DNA of 64,000 nucleotides from Paguma larvata (Eukaryota; Chordata; Mammalia; Carnivora; Viverridae): assembly GCA_030068075.1 (NCBI GenBank), contig CM057837.1, forward strand, positions 20,057,691 through 20,121,690, given 5' to 3'. Numbering within the stretch: the first letter of the stretch is position 1; the number at the start of each line of letters is the position of its first letter. This document shows, in pieces, positions 43,077 through 54,372 of the stretch. The translations under genes were made by a program, and so were the position numbers. The notes under the pieces are model-generated. The model was not told the DNA's origin and did no database searches. It worked only from the letters and a program-made list of their open reading frames with translations.

Positions 43077-44567
43077 AACAACATTCCTATGATGTCATCT
43101 AGCGGAGTTAGCCACGTTCATCCTGTTGTACGTTACACCCCGGGTGCTCCTTCCCGTAAGAGAATCGTTAGTACCTGAGCCACATCGTACCTGAAGGGAA
43201 TGGTTCTCTTCAACCTCACAAGCTTCCTGGAGCCCCATACTGAGATTCGTAATCAAGAAGTTACAGCCATCATACATCACTCCTTAGATCCAGCAGTGAA
43301 GAGTTCTGTTGAATTTCCTCTTTTCCAGAGGAAATACAAAGCTAAATAAATATCATATGCTTTAAATTGATTTCTAAAAAGTGCGTGTCACCCCATACAG
43401 TTGTGTTATTTTAGAAAGGTGGGATTTGTTCTCAGTGAACCAAAGCTTTGAGCTAGACGTCCCCAATTACTCAGAAGGTTGATGGTTAGAAGCCCAAAGA
43501 GATTTTCGCAAAAGCGGTAAGGGGAAGCCTGCTGACCTTGCACCGGTGAAATTTCCAGCAGATTCCGTCAGGCCGTGCCTCACAGAAAGGGCTGAAAAGG
43601 CACCTGCCTCCTCAATAGAGCATCACCGGTTACATCAGAGATCCGTGGAAACAATGTGGGTTCTTTGCCTCCGCACCTTTTATTCTGCAATTTTCAGACC
43701 CTTACCTCCAGCTAGAAGATGCCGGTAAATGATGCATTCATGCAGTGCTCTTTGAATTCATTCAGCCTCCAAAGTTCATCTTTGACCCTGACATTATTGC
43801 TGGAAGTGGTCGTCCGGTATTCCCACACAAAATAATAAAATATTGACACAGCATTTACTTCTTAATTTTGGTTGATTTCAGCTCCCAAGGTGCCCACCTA
43901 GAACCTGAATCCTTAAAACCTTCTCTTGTATCTCTTTGTCAATGAATCATTCATTTGTCTGCATAGCCTCTGAGGCAGATCTTCTTTATAAAAGAAAAGG
44001 GGGAGGGGGGTGTAATAGACCAGAAAAAATGCCGGTAAAATTTCAGGTTTGCCCTTGGAAGCGGGGCTAAGATTTTGAGACAGAAAATGAGTTTCTGGTT
44101 CTTGAGGCTTCTTATTAGCACATGACTCTGGGTTTCTTCTGGGAGCTATGGACTGGAACTAGTAATGACATAGGTATTTGAGCATAATACGACACAAACT
44201 CCTATTCTGGAGGCTATATTCCATGTGTTAATTTCTAGAAAGTTCTACCGATTTTTAGACTTATCACTTAAACTCTCAGGATAGAACTTAAAACACCATA
44301 GTGGCAAGAGTTCGGGGGACTTAACTTTCCACAACATACGTACTCGTCAAGAAGAACCAAAGTTGAATTCTTACCAAGAAAACCTTTTAACAACTTTTTC
44401 AAAGGAATGCTTTAGATGATTCTTTTGTGTGGCTGATGGGCGTTCTCATAGACCAGCAAACAACTCCGGGGAACACTTCTCTATCAGTGTTCTTACTAGA
44501 ATGAAGAATAAGATACTGGGTTATACATCTCTCATCATCCAGAAAAGGAGGCATAGAGGTTTTAAAG
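43077..44567. other. Unique intronic DNA
   Basis: About 1.5 kb with no recognised transposon. The last remnants of the L1M occupy the first 30 bases. No exon found. Confidence 0.4.
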
Positions 44568-44581
44568 AAAATCTCCAAATT

Positions 44582-44793
44582 TTTTTTACATGTATTTATT
44601 TTGGGGAGACAGAGCACAAACAGGGGAGGGGCAGAGAGAGAGGGAGACACAGAATCCGAAGCAGGCTCCAGGCTCTGAGCTGTCAGCACAGAGCCCGAAG
44701 CAGGGCTCGAACCCACAGACCGTGAGATCATGACCTGAGCCATGACCTGAGCCGAAGTGGGGCGCTTAACTGACTGAGCCACCCGGCAGCCCT
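44582..44793 (-). mobile_element. Feliform tRNA-Lys SINE with internal 12-bp duplication
   Basis: Antisense copy in which CATGACCTGAGC is tandemly duplicated at 44729-44740 and 44741-44752, inside the tRNA-derived head. Target duplication AAAATCTCCAAATT at 44568-44581 and 44796-44809. The duplication disrupts promoter box spacing and would impair onward mobility. Confidence 0.95.
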
Positions 44794-44864
44794 GAAAAAT
44801 CTCCAAATTAAATAGACCAAGAGGGTACTTGTTTAAAGAGTGCTGGGAAAGTGTTAATAAATGC

Positions 44865-46400
44865 ACAAATGCAGCCGCCAGTGGGAGAGGCTAGGGGCGA
44901 GGCTGGCGTGGGTGGGGGGAGGGGAGGAACGTGCCGTCCCCGGTGCCGTTTGCAGTTGCCCACGCGCTCGGGTGGTAAGATGCAGACAGTCTCTGCGCCC
45001 CCCCACCCCCCCCCACCCCCGCTGTCTCAAGGGGCCGTCCCTCGGCCTGGGTGATGCCACCTCCGGGGCTCTTGTCCCTCCTCTGTGATCTGATCGCTCC
45101 TGAGACCCTTCCCCGGGCTCCTCCTTGCCGGTGCTCCCCACCTCTCCACACCCTTCCACCCAACACACAGACCACTGTCTCCAGCTCTGATTTCTCTGGA
45201 GTTCCAGATCAGAGAACTGATACTTTCCGGAAACCAGACTGTCCATACCCAGCTGTCACACAGGATCTCCGGCGCAGTAACTCCAACACTAAGCCCCCAT
45301 TGTCCCTGGGCCTCCGCACCGGAGGCTGCAGCGTTTCCACTCACCCAGCGGCCAGAGGCGGACCCTGGAGGGTCCCCGGAATCACCCGCGTGCTGCCTGC
45401 ATGCCCCGGGCGCGCCGAGGCCGGCTGTGGCACATCTTCCGGATTCCTTTGATTTTCTCGCCCCGCCTGGTCGTCATCCCCCCCACCCCCTCCCCCCACC
45501 CCCCACCCCCCCACCTCTGGAGCTGGACGGCCGCCTGCAGGTTATCTCCACCCTGGAGCAAAAGCGTTCTCTCCTGAGCACAAAGTGTTCTTCCTCCTCC
45601 TTCAGGGAGGCCAGGCCCCACCCCGGGATGACACTGATCCCCGCAGGTGCCGCCCTCAGAGCCTGGGTGAGCCCCTGCGCCCCAGCCCTCCCCTCCCTGC
45701 CCGACTGACCCTGAACTCGGGGCGGCCCCTGGGCGGCCCCTCATCCTGCCGAGTCCTGCCGACACGCAGGGCGGCCCCCCCGCCTCCCTGCGTTGCTCAG
45801 CTCCCGGAACCCCCTGCCTCCACACCTACCCCCTCCCGGTCCTGGGGTTCCACCCTCTCCTTCCTGGTGCCGCCGCCCTGGCTGAACATCTCCATTACTT
45901 TTCATGCAGACCAGTTGTTTTTAAACATTTTTAACACCGATGAAACCCAGAGCAGAAAGTGGGGAAGGAGCAGCGAGGGAGGAAGGGGCTGGAGGAGGAG
46001 GAGGAGGAGGAGGAGGAGATAAATGGTAAATCGGTGGATGTTTCTGGAGCACCAGCCGAGCTTGCCACTGCGGCTCGGCCTCTGGGCCTCGGCTCTTGGG
46101 ACCCCACAGCCCTGTGAGGTGGCAGAACCCATCTCACAGACGAGGCCCACGCTGTGGGGAGCGTAGATGACCCGAGGAAGGGGAGAAGGGAGGGGGGGCA
46201 GAGCCACGGCACCCCCTCGCCCTGGCCGGTGTCCCCTCGCCCTCGTCTGATGCTTCTCGCTTCTTGAGCTTGTCCTGTCTCCCTCCAGGTGTGTTTTCTT
46301 GTGTCCTCGACCACATTTGTGCTGCTCCCTCGAGGCGACAGCCTCAGGCTCACCCTCGGTCTGTGACCACTGACCAGCGGTGGCCCGGCCTGGACTCAGC
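44865..46400. promoter_or_regulatory. Intronic CpG island
   Basis: GC-rich (about 65%) with dense CpG: about 18 in 44870-45140, 15 in 45230-45430 and 14 in 45640-45810, the last containing CCCCGGGCGCGCCG-like runs. Hand counts give an observed/expected CpG near 0.6 or higher. The overlapping frames on both strands (up to 147 codons) have no recognised domain and follow from GC-richness. It may be an alternative or antisense promoter within ADAM12, or a methylated CpG-rich intronic block. C-rich runs at 44999-45020 and 45478-45513 can form G-quadruplexes on the minus strand, and a (GGA)n run lies at 45991-46019. Confidence 0.55.
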
Positions 46401-47059
46401 GGCCCCGGGGAGCATGGACACAGCCTCTGGCTCTTCCCATCCCCCCTCCAACTCCCCGATGGCTCTTTCCCTCTCCTCCCACGTCCTTCTGGCCTTCGTC
46501 ACAGGAGCCCTGCCCGAATGTCCCACCCGCAGAGTGACGCTTTATGAATGTCCTCCTACAATTAGTGGACAGGCCACAGGCCTCCGCACCCTGAGTCGGG
46601 GGGCTCCCTCCCAGTAACCCGTGGTCGGACTGTCCCTGCTCGTTCCCTGGTAGGAACGTTGGTGTCAACAACCCTTCCTCGTTTGGGGATTATTCCTGTT
46701 TTCCGGAACTAGCTGACTCGCCACCTGTCTTGGCTCTCTCTCCTTACTTACACCAGTGGGGGCACGGGCAGAGCTATACTTGACTAACCATCCAAGTGGG
46801 GCAGCGGAAGCGTGGATACCTAGGTGCGTTTCTGTCCCCCTCCCCACCCCCCCCCCCGCCAGGCGTGTCTTGAGTTTCGATACTCTCTTATGTTTTTACG
46901 TCCTTCGTGGCACTCAGCTCATTATTTGGCACTGACTGAGCTATTCCATAAGCAATTAAAGAGTCATATTGTTGAACTGTAAATGTTGCAATCTGATCTG
47001 TTTTCTGAGCCTGTGTTTGTATGTTGGATCCTGGGGCTTACACGCTGTGTAATAATAGA
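46401..47059. other. Unique intronic DNA
   Basis: No feature recognised apart from a C run at 46845-46857. Confidence 0.4.
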
Positions 47060-47239
47060 AAATATTTATATTGGTCTTTGCCCCAGTTCCTCACACAGGG
47101 CTCTTTAATCCTTTGTAATTTCCTGAGTGATAAGAGCACTAGACACATCCTTCGTTAGAATACTTGGCCTTAGACTCTGGTTCCTGACGCAGAGCTCCCA
47201 AATCCCTTCAAATTTCCTGGGCGATTGAATATCTTTTGT

Positions 47240-47449
47240 GTTTTTTTTAAGTTTATTTATTTATTTTGAGAGAGACAGAGACAGCGTGAGTTGGGGAGGG
47301 GCAGAGAGAGGGAGAAAGAATCTCAAACAGGCTCCACACTATCAGCGCAGAGCCCGACGTGGGGCTCGAACCCACAAAGCCAGGAGATCATGACCCGAGC
47401 CGAAACCAAGAGTCAGGTGCTTCACCGACTGAGCCACTCAGGTGTCCCA
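47240..47449 (-). mobile_element. Carnivore tRNA-derived SINE nested in the LTR
   Basis: Antisense copy with 'cgaaaccaagagtcaggtgc'. Target duplication GAATATCTTTTGT (47227-47239) and GAATGTCTTTTGT (47450-47462), one mismatch. Confidence 0.94.
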
Positions 47450-48031
47450 GAATGTCTTTTGTTCTCATGAGGGGCCTGCGCATTGACTCAAGGATGGGGG
47501 CTGGGGACTAGAAAGACCAAGCCATGATTAGAAGCTTGGGACTTTTAGCCAGACCCCTCAGGGGAGAGGGGCTAGAAATGGAGTTATTGGTCTGTTGTGA
47601 GTGCATGATGAACCCGGCATAAAAATCCCAACAGTATAGGGTTCAACCATATGAGCTTCTGGGTTGGTGGTCCCATCCGTGTACCGGGAGGGCGCTCGCT
47701 ATGCCCCACACGGAAGAAGTTCCTGAACTTGGCTCCCTCTGGACCTCACCTTGTAAATCTCTTCATCTCGCTGTTCACCAGTACCCTCTGTCGTATCCTT
47801 TATGATAATGAACTGGTAAGCATAAGGAAGTGTTTCCCTGAGTTCTGTGAGCTGTTCTAGCAAATGAATCTGAGGGTAGGGGGTTGTGGAAACCTGATTT
47901 GTAGCCAAGTTGGACGGAAGTTGTGGGTTAAGCCGGGGACCCGCGGCTCGTGATTGGCATCTGAGGTGGGTGGTGGTCTTATGGGCCTGAGCTCATCACC
48001 CGTGGGGTCTGCACTAACTCTGGCTACTATC

Positions 48032-48061
48032 AGAATCGAATAGAATCGAATAGAATCGAAT
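48032..48061. repeat. (AGAATCGAAT)x3 minisatellite in the LTR
   Basis: Three perfect 10-bp units where other copies of this LTR type appear to have a single short block. Identical copies suggest recent expansion by replication slippage. Confidence 0.95.
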
Positions 48062-48130
48062 CATAGGACACCCAGCTGGTTGCTTGATGTGTTCCGCCTG
48101 TCTGGTGTCAGGAGTGTTTTGAGGGTGGAA

Positions 48131-48962
48131 GTCGCGGGAGAGTAAAAGAGAAACAGGAGTGCATTTTTCCTTCATACACGCAAGTATCTGTCAAGAGGAT
48201 GGCCATCGCGAAGTGTTCTCCGCATTTGTATATTTCGGAATTGGCAACAGCCGCCTAACTGCCTTGAAAGAAATAAACTTCGCTGAGCAGCTTTCTGTCT
48301 GCTTAAAGAGTAGTTTTCAGTTCCTACTGACATGCACATTTTATTGTAACTGCGGCTATTTATTTTAGACACGACGCATGAGAACTATATAAAATACAGA
48401 AAACACATGTAGCGAAAAGAAAAAAAAAAAGAAATGGCACATAATCTCGTGGCTTTGTGGGGTATTTCCTTCCAGTCTTTTTTTCTGCGACATGCATGCG
48501 TTTAGGACTAGTGGTTTTCCTTGGGTAGGATTAGTGCATGTCCCGATTAGCTGGGGAATTTCTGCTGTGTTCAGCCTGCTGTGTGTTACCAACCTCGTCG
48601 CTACTTCCCGCAGGAGGGATAGCTAGCTACGGCAGCTTATACTTCCTTTACCGTAAAATCGGTGTGCGTTTATTTTCTCTTCTGATGCATGCGACGACAA
48701 CGATGATACATTGCCCCCGGCTTTATCTCTTCTCGTTTTCCTGTACGGAACCTCTGGGATACAGAATTGTGTGTACAAAGGCCATGAAATACCAAGTGCG
48801 ATGTATAAATGCCGTTGCCACTACCTCTTGATCTGTTGTTGGAAATCCAAGGGCGCTCTACCGCAGCATCAGGGCGCTTCCGGTGCAGGTGGGGCGCACC
48901 GTGCAATCGGCTGGTGAAGAGATTCCCACTGCTGGAAACGTCGAACTCACAAATGTTCCTAA
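48131..48962. other. Unique intronic DNA
   Basis: Repeat-free apart from an A-rich run at 48418-48433. No exon recognised. Confidence 0.4.
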
Positions 48963-49038
48963 CTAGAGAACATTCTAGTTCTCTAGAACATTCCTCTCCT
49001 AGAGCTATTAAAATAGACTTCTAGACTCTTCTAGACTC
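48963..49038. repeat. Palindrome and short direct repeats
   Basis: CTAGAGAAC (48963-48971) and GTTCTCTAG (48978-48986) form a perfect 9-bp stem with a 6-base loop. Just downstream TTCTAGACTC is tandemly repeated (49019-49028 and 49029-49038). Confidence 0.9.
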
Positions 49039-49439
49039 TTGCGGGGTTTCATGTTCTGATATCTCTCGTCGCATGGCGGGACTGCCTCCTGTGTCTCCCC
49101 CTCTCCCTCCTCACCAGCTCCTTTGTAGCCCATGAAATACACCAGCCTTGAAAACATGCCTCCTTTCCCCACCCACCCGCCCCAAACCTGTGGACCTGCG
49201 ATGCCCCCTCTCAAGCTCACGTCCCTCTGTCTTCCCCTCCCCTCCTCATCCCTTCTCGTCCACACCAGCCTTTATCCTCCATTTCCGCTCCTTCTGTCCA
49301 CTTGGCCCCCACAAGATTTTCTGGTGCTGACCTCTGTAATCCGTGTCTGGCACGGCCCCTCAGTTTCTCCTTCAGTGCCCTCCTCACCTGATTCCATGAA
49401 CTTGGGCTTTCCTAGTCCCCTCTGGTCGCCCACAGGGCT
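49039..49439. other. Unique intronic DNA, pyrimidine-rich
   Basis: No feature recognised. Confidence 0.35.
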
Positions 49440-49860
49440 CCTTTCCTGCCTCTTCCTCGGCTGCTCCTTCTCCTCCCAGGTCTGAAATGACCCCCAGGGA
49501 GACCCATCCTCTGGCACGATGTGAACTTGCACCTCTTTGCTGATGGAGCCCAAATCCACATCTCTGGCCCCCGTCTGTCCCGGAAGCTCAGCCCCAAGCC
49601 CCCGGAATGGAATATTGGAGGTCTCTGCCTGGGAGCTTCCCATGTACACTGCAAGTGCGGCATGAAGATATCTAGACTCCCCCGCTTTGCTCCACAGACA
49701 CCCGCCTCTGTTCCGTGTCTCCACCAGGGGTCCTGGCACCCACCCACCCATTCAGCCCTCTGACCCTTTCATTTGCTGACGTCCCATGGACTTTACGTCC
49801 TTAGTATCTTTCCCCTCCTTCTCACTCCTGCTGCAATTTTCCTAGTTCTGACCTCCATCA
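49440..49860 (+). mobile_element. L2 LINE fragment
   Basis: 'ttgctgatggagcccaaatc' then 'cacatctctggcccccgtct', and the following order, match the L2 ORF2 3' part in sense (gatgactcccaaatttatatctccagcccggacct). Confidence 0.55.
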
Positions 49861-50079
49861 GATTTTCCTGGGACCCACTACTAGCTGCCTGACCGCAGTG
49901 TGGGCGGTTCTCACGTGATCAGCCTAGTTTGCCCTGTGCCAGCAGCGGAGAGCTGCTACCTGAGCTGTTGGCCTTTGTGGCTGAGGGAATACCCAGGTGC
50001 CAGTTTAGACCAGGAGGGGGGCAGATTTTGTTTTGTTTTGCTTGTGGTGGAGGTGGACCTAGTAGTTCCCTCTGCAGCT
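49861..50079. other. Unique intronic DNA
   Basis: No feature recognised. Confidence 0.35.
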
Positions 50080-50480
50080 TAAACAAATTACTGGAAATTT
50101 AGCGTCTTGAAACATCACAGATTTTTATCTTATAATTCTGGAGGCTCCAGGGGAGAATCCTTTCCCTCACTTTCTCCAGCTGGTACGGGCTACCTCTATT
50201 CCTTGGCTCTTGGCCCCTTCTCCGCCTTCAAAGCGACAGTGTAGAATCTTCCAACCTCTCTGGCTCTTGCTCTCCTGCTAGTCTCTTACAAGGACTCTGT
50301 GATTGTGCTGGGCCCGGGCCGGGTGACACAGAGAGTCTCCTCCCATCTCAAAGCCCTTAGTTAATCATGTCAACAGAGACCGTGCATCAGGTACAGTAAT
50401 ATATCCACAGTGTCCCGGAATCAGGACACGGACGTCTTTGAGAGGCCTTTATTCAGCCCACGACAGGGCGTAATGGGGTG
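50080..50480 (+). mobile_element. Ancient LTR-like repeat
   Basis: 'aacaaattactggaaattta', TATAATTCTGGAGGCTCCAG, 'gggagaatcctttccctcac', 'cttggctcttggccccttct', 'tcttacaaggactctgtgat' and 'aatcaggacacggacgtctt' follow a common old mammalian LTR-like repeat in + orientation. Class assignment moderate, family uncertain. Confidence 0.6.
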
Positions 50481-50519
50481 AGGGGATGAGGGGAGACCAA
50501 TGCCAAGAGGCTCTTTGCC

Positions 50520-50850
50520 CCTATGAAATCTTGCAGTTTTTGGCTAGACATTCAAGTGGAGATGTCAAAAAGGCAATTCGTTATCAATCTGGAATTCAGG
50601 GCTGGAAAAAAACAGTTGGGGATCAAAAGAGCAGACATCAAGGCTAGACTGAGGTGCTTAGGGAGAGAAGGTGTGGAAGAGAAGCAGGTCAAGGCCTCAG
50701 TCCTCAGATCCCTCTGTGGCCCCAACATGCCGAGGTTGGGAAGAGGAAGAAGGTCCCACAAAGAAGGAAAAGAAGCAGCCAGTGAGGTAGGAAGGAGACG
50801 CAGAGGGAAGGCAGTGTTGCCAGGAGGTGACGGAGAAGTACTCCCCAGAT
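50520..50850 (-). mobile_element. L2 LINE fragment, antisense
   Basis: 'gctagacattcaagtggaga' followed by 'tgtcaaaaaggcaattcg', 'gaattcagggctgga', and finally 'agaagcagccagtgaggtag' match the reverse complement of L2 ORF2 words in the right order. Confidence 0.7.
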
Positions 50851-51102
50851 CTGGCTGAGGGGTGAATTGGGTGACCTTGGTGCCCTTTTAGTGAAGCAGG
50901 AGTCCCTCCCCCCCCACCCTGTTGCAGCAGGTGCGGAGAGAACGGAAGGTGAGGAAATACATACAGCAAATGGGGCGGAGTCCCAGCGAATGGAGTGGGA
51001 GCTGGGAACTGCAGATGAGGGAGTTTCGTCTAGGACATGGGTATTACGAAGGCACACGTGCATGAGGGGAAGGACCTATTAGCTTGCGTTTCCTTTTTTC
51101 TC
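50851..51102. other. Unique intronic DNA
   Basis: No feature recognised. Confidence 0.35.
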
Positions 51103-51291
51103 TCTTTTTTTTAATGTTTCTTTATGTTTGAGAGAGAGCACACGGGAAGAGCAAGACAGAGGGAGAGAGGACCCAAAGCACACTCTGTGCTGACAGCACA
51201 GAGCCCGACGCGGGTCTCGAACTCACAAACTGTGAGATCATGACCTGAGCCAAAGTCTGACGCATTAACCCACTGAGCCACCCAGGTGCCC
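51103..51291 (-). mobile_element. Feliform tRNA-Lys SINE
   Basis: Antisense copy with 'tgctgacagcacagagcccg' and GAGCCACCCAGGTGCCC; somewhat shortened. Target duplication not clear. Confidence 0.92.
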
Positions 51292-51879
51292 TGAGTTGAC
51301 TTTTTCTGCTAATCTCCTCTGTTTCTCTCCCCCTGTTTCCTCCTTCCTAAGATTCTGAAGTTTCTGAAAAAGCACCACTGTTAAAAAATGCGGAGAGAAG
51401 GAAGTCAAAATTTCTGACAGAGAGATGCAGGTGTGGTGACTAAGTCTCCTGCAGACGGTGGAAGAAATAATTTTTTAAGCTAAAGCTATTAAGATACAAG
51501 AATATGCAGATTTACTGTACAGGGCAGGCGGAAGTCACCAGGGACTCACAGAAGAATGTTTCCATTTACAGAACAATGCACCAAAGAATCCTTTTTAAAT
51601 GGATGTCTTACGTTCTTAATACAATGATTTTGGTTGCTAAAATTCAACTTACAATCTTTTAAAATGTAATCTTTTGCAACTTACATAAGACAGAATCCCC
51701 TAACATTTTTCATATGTCCTTCCTCAATGTAACAGTAAAGGAAAAAAACAAAAACAGAAAGACAGAACTCTAAAGGGTAAGAGTGTAACATTGAATTAAT
51801 GAAAAATTTGATACTCAGAGCTATTAAAATATAAAAAGCAAGGACAAAGAGCAAACGATGCACTGGAAAAAATTACTGT
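51292..51879. other. AT-rich unique intronic DNA
   Basis: No element recognised. Confidence 0.35.
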
Positions 51880-52320
51880 CAGCTTAAATATAGTCAGTGT
51901 ATAAAGAACTTTTATAAATCAAGAAGCAAAAGATGTTCACTCTAAAATAAAAGATTGGCTCAAGATAATTACATAGTACAAATGACTAATGAATAGGAGG
52001 GCAAACACTTTAGCCGATTTGTATTAAAATGCATATTCAAAGGAAAGATTGTGTTTCATTTATCAGATTGGCAAAAATAAAAAAGACTACTCTTCAGTGT
52101 TGATGAGGTCACAGAGGAGCGGGTAGACTCTGACCCACCCAGTTTGGAAGAGTGAAACTTTGTGCACCATTCGGTAGATTGGCAATCCATGTTAAGCATA
52201 TTTATACCCCTTGAGCAATTTCACATCAGGGATTTATTCTAATGAGAGTAGCTAATGTATTCCAAGGTGTATGCAAAAGTATATCCATTGCAATCCAGTT
52301 ACGATATTCACTTAAGATAC
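51880..52320 (+). mobile_element. Old L1 ORF2 3' fragment
   Basis: 'aaaatgcatattcaaaggaa', 'tatcagattggcaaaaataa', 'aaaagactactcttcagtgt', 'tgatgaggtcacagaggagc' and 'accccttgagcaatttcac' follow old L1 ORF2 sense order. The open frames are short and broken. Confidence 0.6.
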
Positions 52321-52500
52321 ATTTATTGGATATCAACTAAGAGCTGGGAGCAGTGTTAGGTCCAGGGAAGATGACGGGGTGGGGGGGGCGGTGCTGAAAC
52401 AGACCCAGCCCCTGCCCTCCCTGCCTTTGCACCTGGTATCTGAGTACCGATAGGTCAGTCAGCCATGACAGCCCAATGCCGCAAGCGCTTGGAAGACTGG
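52315..52500 (-). mobile_element. L2 LINE 3' end fragment, antisense
   Basis: 'gatacatttattggatatca', 'actaagagctgggagcagtg' and 'ttaggtccagggaagatgac' are reverse-complement L2 terminal words. A G run at 52380-52388 lies inside. Confidence 0.55.
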
Positions 52501-53128
52501 AAGTTCACCCAGAACTCACACACCTGCTCTGGGCTCGGTGCGGCGGGAGCAGCGAGTGTCCAGAGAAGGCTGGAGGAGGTTACATCTCAGTCAAGAGGAG
52601 AGGGATCAGTAAGAAGTGGCCACATCTAAAGGAGAGGTGGGGATTAGGCAGGCGCAAGGATGTGGGCTGCCATGTTGGGGGTAAAATTGGTGCTGAGGAA
52701 CCCACGCCCTGGGGCGCCATGCATGATGGGATTATGGGGTTGGCCCAGAGCCAAGTATTCACCTTTCGGTAATTAGAGCCAAAGAATGAAACCAGGTAAG
52801 AGATGAGAAGTCGCATCTCAGCACATTTACTAGAACAGGAGATAGAACTCCACCTCAGCCAGAGATTTGAGCATAAGAAGGGGCGTAGCTCCCAAAGGAA
52901 AAGGTCAGCTTTGCAATTGGAAGGAGAGAGAGTGAGCAGAGGGGAGGGGAGTTCAGCGAGAAGGGGGGGGAGGGAGGGGAAGTAGAATATGCACATATAT
53001 AGAAAAAGAATGGAAGGAAAGATATAAAAATCCTAAATAATGTTCTCCAGAGTATATTATTAGGGACTTGAAATGTCTCTTTTATAATTTTTGGTATTTA
53101 ATCCATATCACTTTTATAATCCTAAAAT
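52501..53128. other. Unique or L2-derived intronic DNA
   Basis: Purine-rich; possibly an extension of the L2 copy, not resolved. Confidence 0.35.
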
Positions 53129-53666
53129 TTTTTTTTAATTTAAAATAGTTTATTTTCAAATTGGTTTACATAAAACACCCAGTGTTCATCCCAACATGTG
53201 CCCTTTTTAATGCCCATCACCCCCTCTCCCCCCCCATCTCCCTCACCCTCAGTTTGTTCTTAGTCTTTGAGAGTCTCTTATGTTTTATCTCCCTCCCTCT
53301 CTGTGTCTTTTTTCTTTCCCCTCTTCCCCTCCCCCTGGTGTTTGCTTAGTCTCACAAGTCCACCTATTCGTGGAAACATATGGTATCTGTCTTTCTCTGA
53401 CTGACTTATTTCACTTAACATAATACCCTCCAGTTCCATCCATGTTGCTACACATGGCCAGATTTCATTTTTTCTCATTGCCACATAGTAGTCCATTGTA
53501 TATATGTGCCACATCTTCTTTATCCACTCGTCAGTTGATGGGCACTTAGTTTCTTTCCATGATTTGGCTATTGTCGAAAGTGCTGCTAAGAACATTGGGG
53601 TACATGTGCTCCTATGCATCAGCATTCCTGTGTCTCTTGGGTAGATTCCTAGCAGGGCTATTGCTG
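53129..53666 (-). mobile_element. Young carnivore L1 3' end, antisense
   Basis: The same L1 3' region as at 20749, in the same orientation: 'tagtttattttcaaattggt', 'aacacccagtgttcatccca', then antisense ORF2 tail to 'gattcctagcagggctattg'. It is 5'-truncated a few bases beyond the other copy. No clear target duplication. Confidence 0.9.
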
Positions 53667-54272
53667 TAAAGACTACTACTTAGGAGTTCATTAAAATGAA
53701 TAAAAGTTTTATCCTTCCGCCTGCTACACCATGAAGAAGCACCTAACAAACCCAAAAGTTGAGGCCAGGAAGGCGCAGAAAGCAAAAACGACTTGGATTT
53801 GATTTCCACAGACTTTTCTCCAAGGAAAATTAGGAGCCCATGGGTCAGTTAATACTATTAGCCCCCCCACCACACTTTTCTTTCCACCCCGTCTCTACCC
53901 GCCTCCAGGGAAGGGGACATGAGCCAAAGACATCCACATGTGCGATCACTTGAGTAAGTGGGCCCCGAGGACCTCTGGGCCCCGTTTCTGTGTGTGTGGT
54001 CACCCTAGGTTGTTGGGTGTTCTCCCTGAGCAAACAAGATAATCACAAAAAGGTATTGCATTTTCTTTCCTTCTACACACATCACTTTTCTCTTGCCTCT
54101 GACAACTCTTGTGTGCATTGCCAATAAGATTTTGTATCCTAAAAATGTTCCATAAGATCTCACTCCACGTAATCACTGATTTACAAATAGATTTATTATG
54201 TACTTGAAAGGAAAGTAACCTTTTTCATTTAAAGAGCAGAGGAGGCTTGGACACAGCGCAGTAGATGGAGTG
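53667..54272. other. Unique intronic DNA up to the assembly gap
   Basis: No recognised element. The gap starts at 54273. Confidence 0.4.
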
Positions 54273-54372
54273 NNNNNNNNNNNNNNNNNNNNNNNNNNNN
54301 NNNNNNNNNNNNNNNNNNNNNNNNNNNNNNNNNNNNNNNNNNNNNNNNNNNNNNNNNNNNNNNNNNNNNNNN
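54273..54372. other. Assembly gap (100 N)
   Basis: Exactly 100 N bases, a conventional placeholder, so the true missing length is unknown. Continuity of the adjacent repeats and the ADAM12 intron across it cannot be verified. Confidence 0.99.

Larger units (their letters stand above)
47060..48130 (+). mobile_element. ERV-type solo LTR interrupted by a SINE
   Basis: Words from a widespread mammalian ERV LTR appear in order: 'tgaggggcctgcgcattgac', 'ggggactagaaagaccaagc', 'gggttggtggtcccatccgt', 'tcttcatctcgctgttcacc', 'tttccctgagttctgtgagc', 'ctgttctagcaaatgaatct' and 'aggacacccagctggttgct'. The left part holds two diverged copies of a 'ttcct..acagggctc..atcctttgtaatttcct' block (47083-47136 and 47179-47232). 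Family name uncertain (ERVL-like). No internal retroviral genes accompany it. Confidence 0.65.

Noticed and set aside
44399..44866. 155-codon minus-strand frame
   Set aside because: Most of it is an antisense SINE head and body; the repeat reading recurs at every SINE copy.
45382..46022. Overlapping GC-rich frames of 140 codons or more
   Set aside because: GC-rich DNA lacks stops. There are no domains, initiation context or splice signals, and the opposing frames overlap.
53278..53625. 115-codon minus-strand frame resembling the frame near 21 kb
   Set aside because: It is another copy of the L1 ORF2 tail, so the similarity is due to the shared element.
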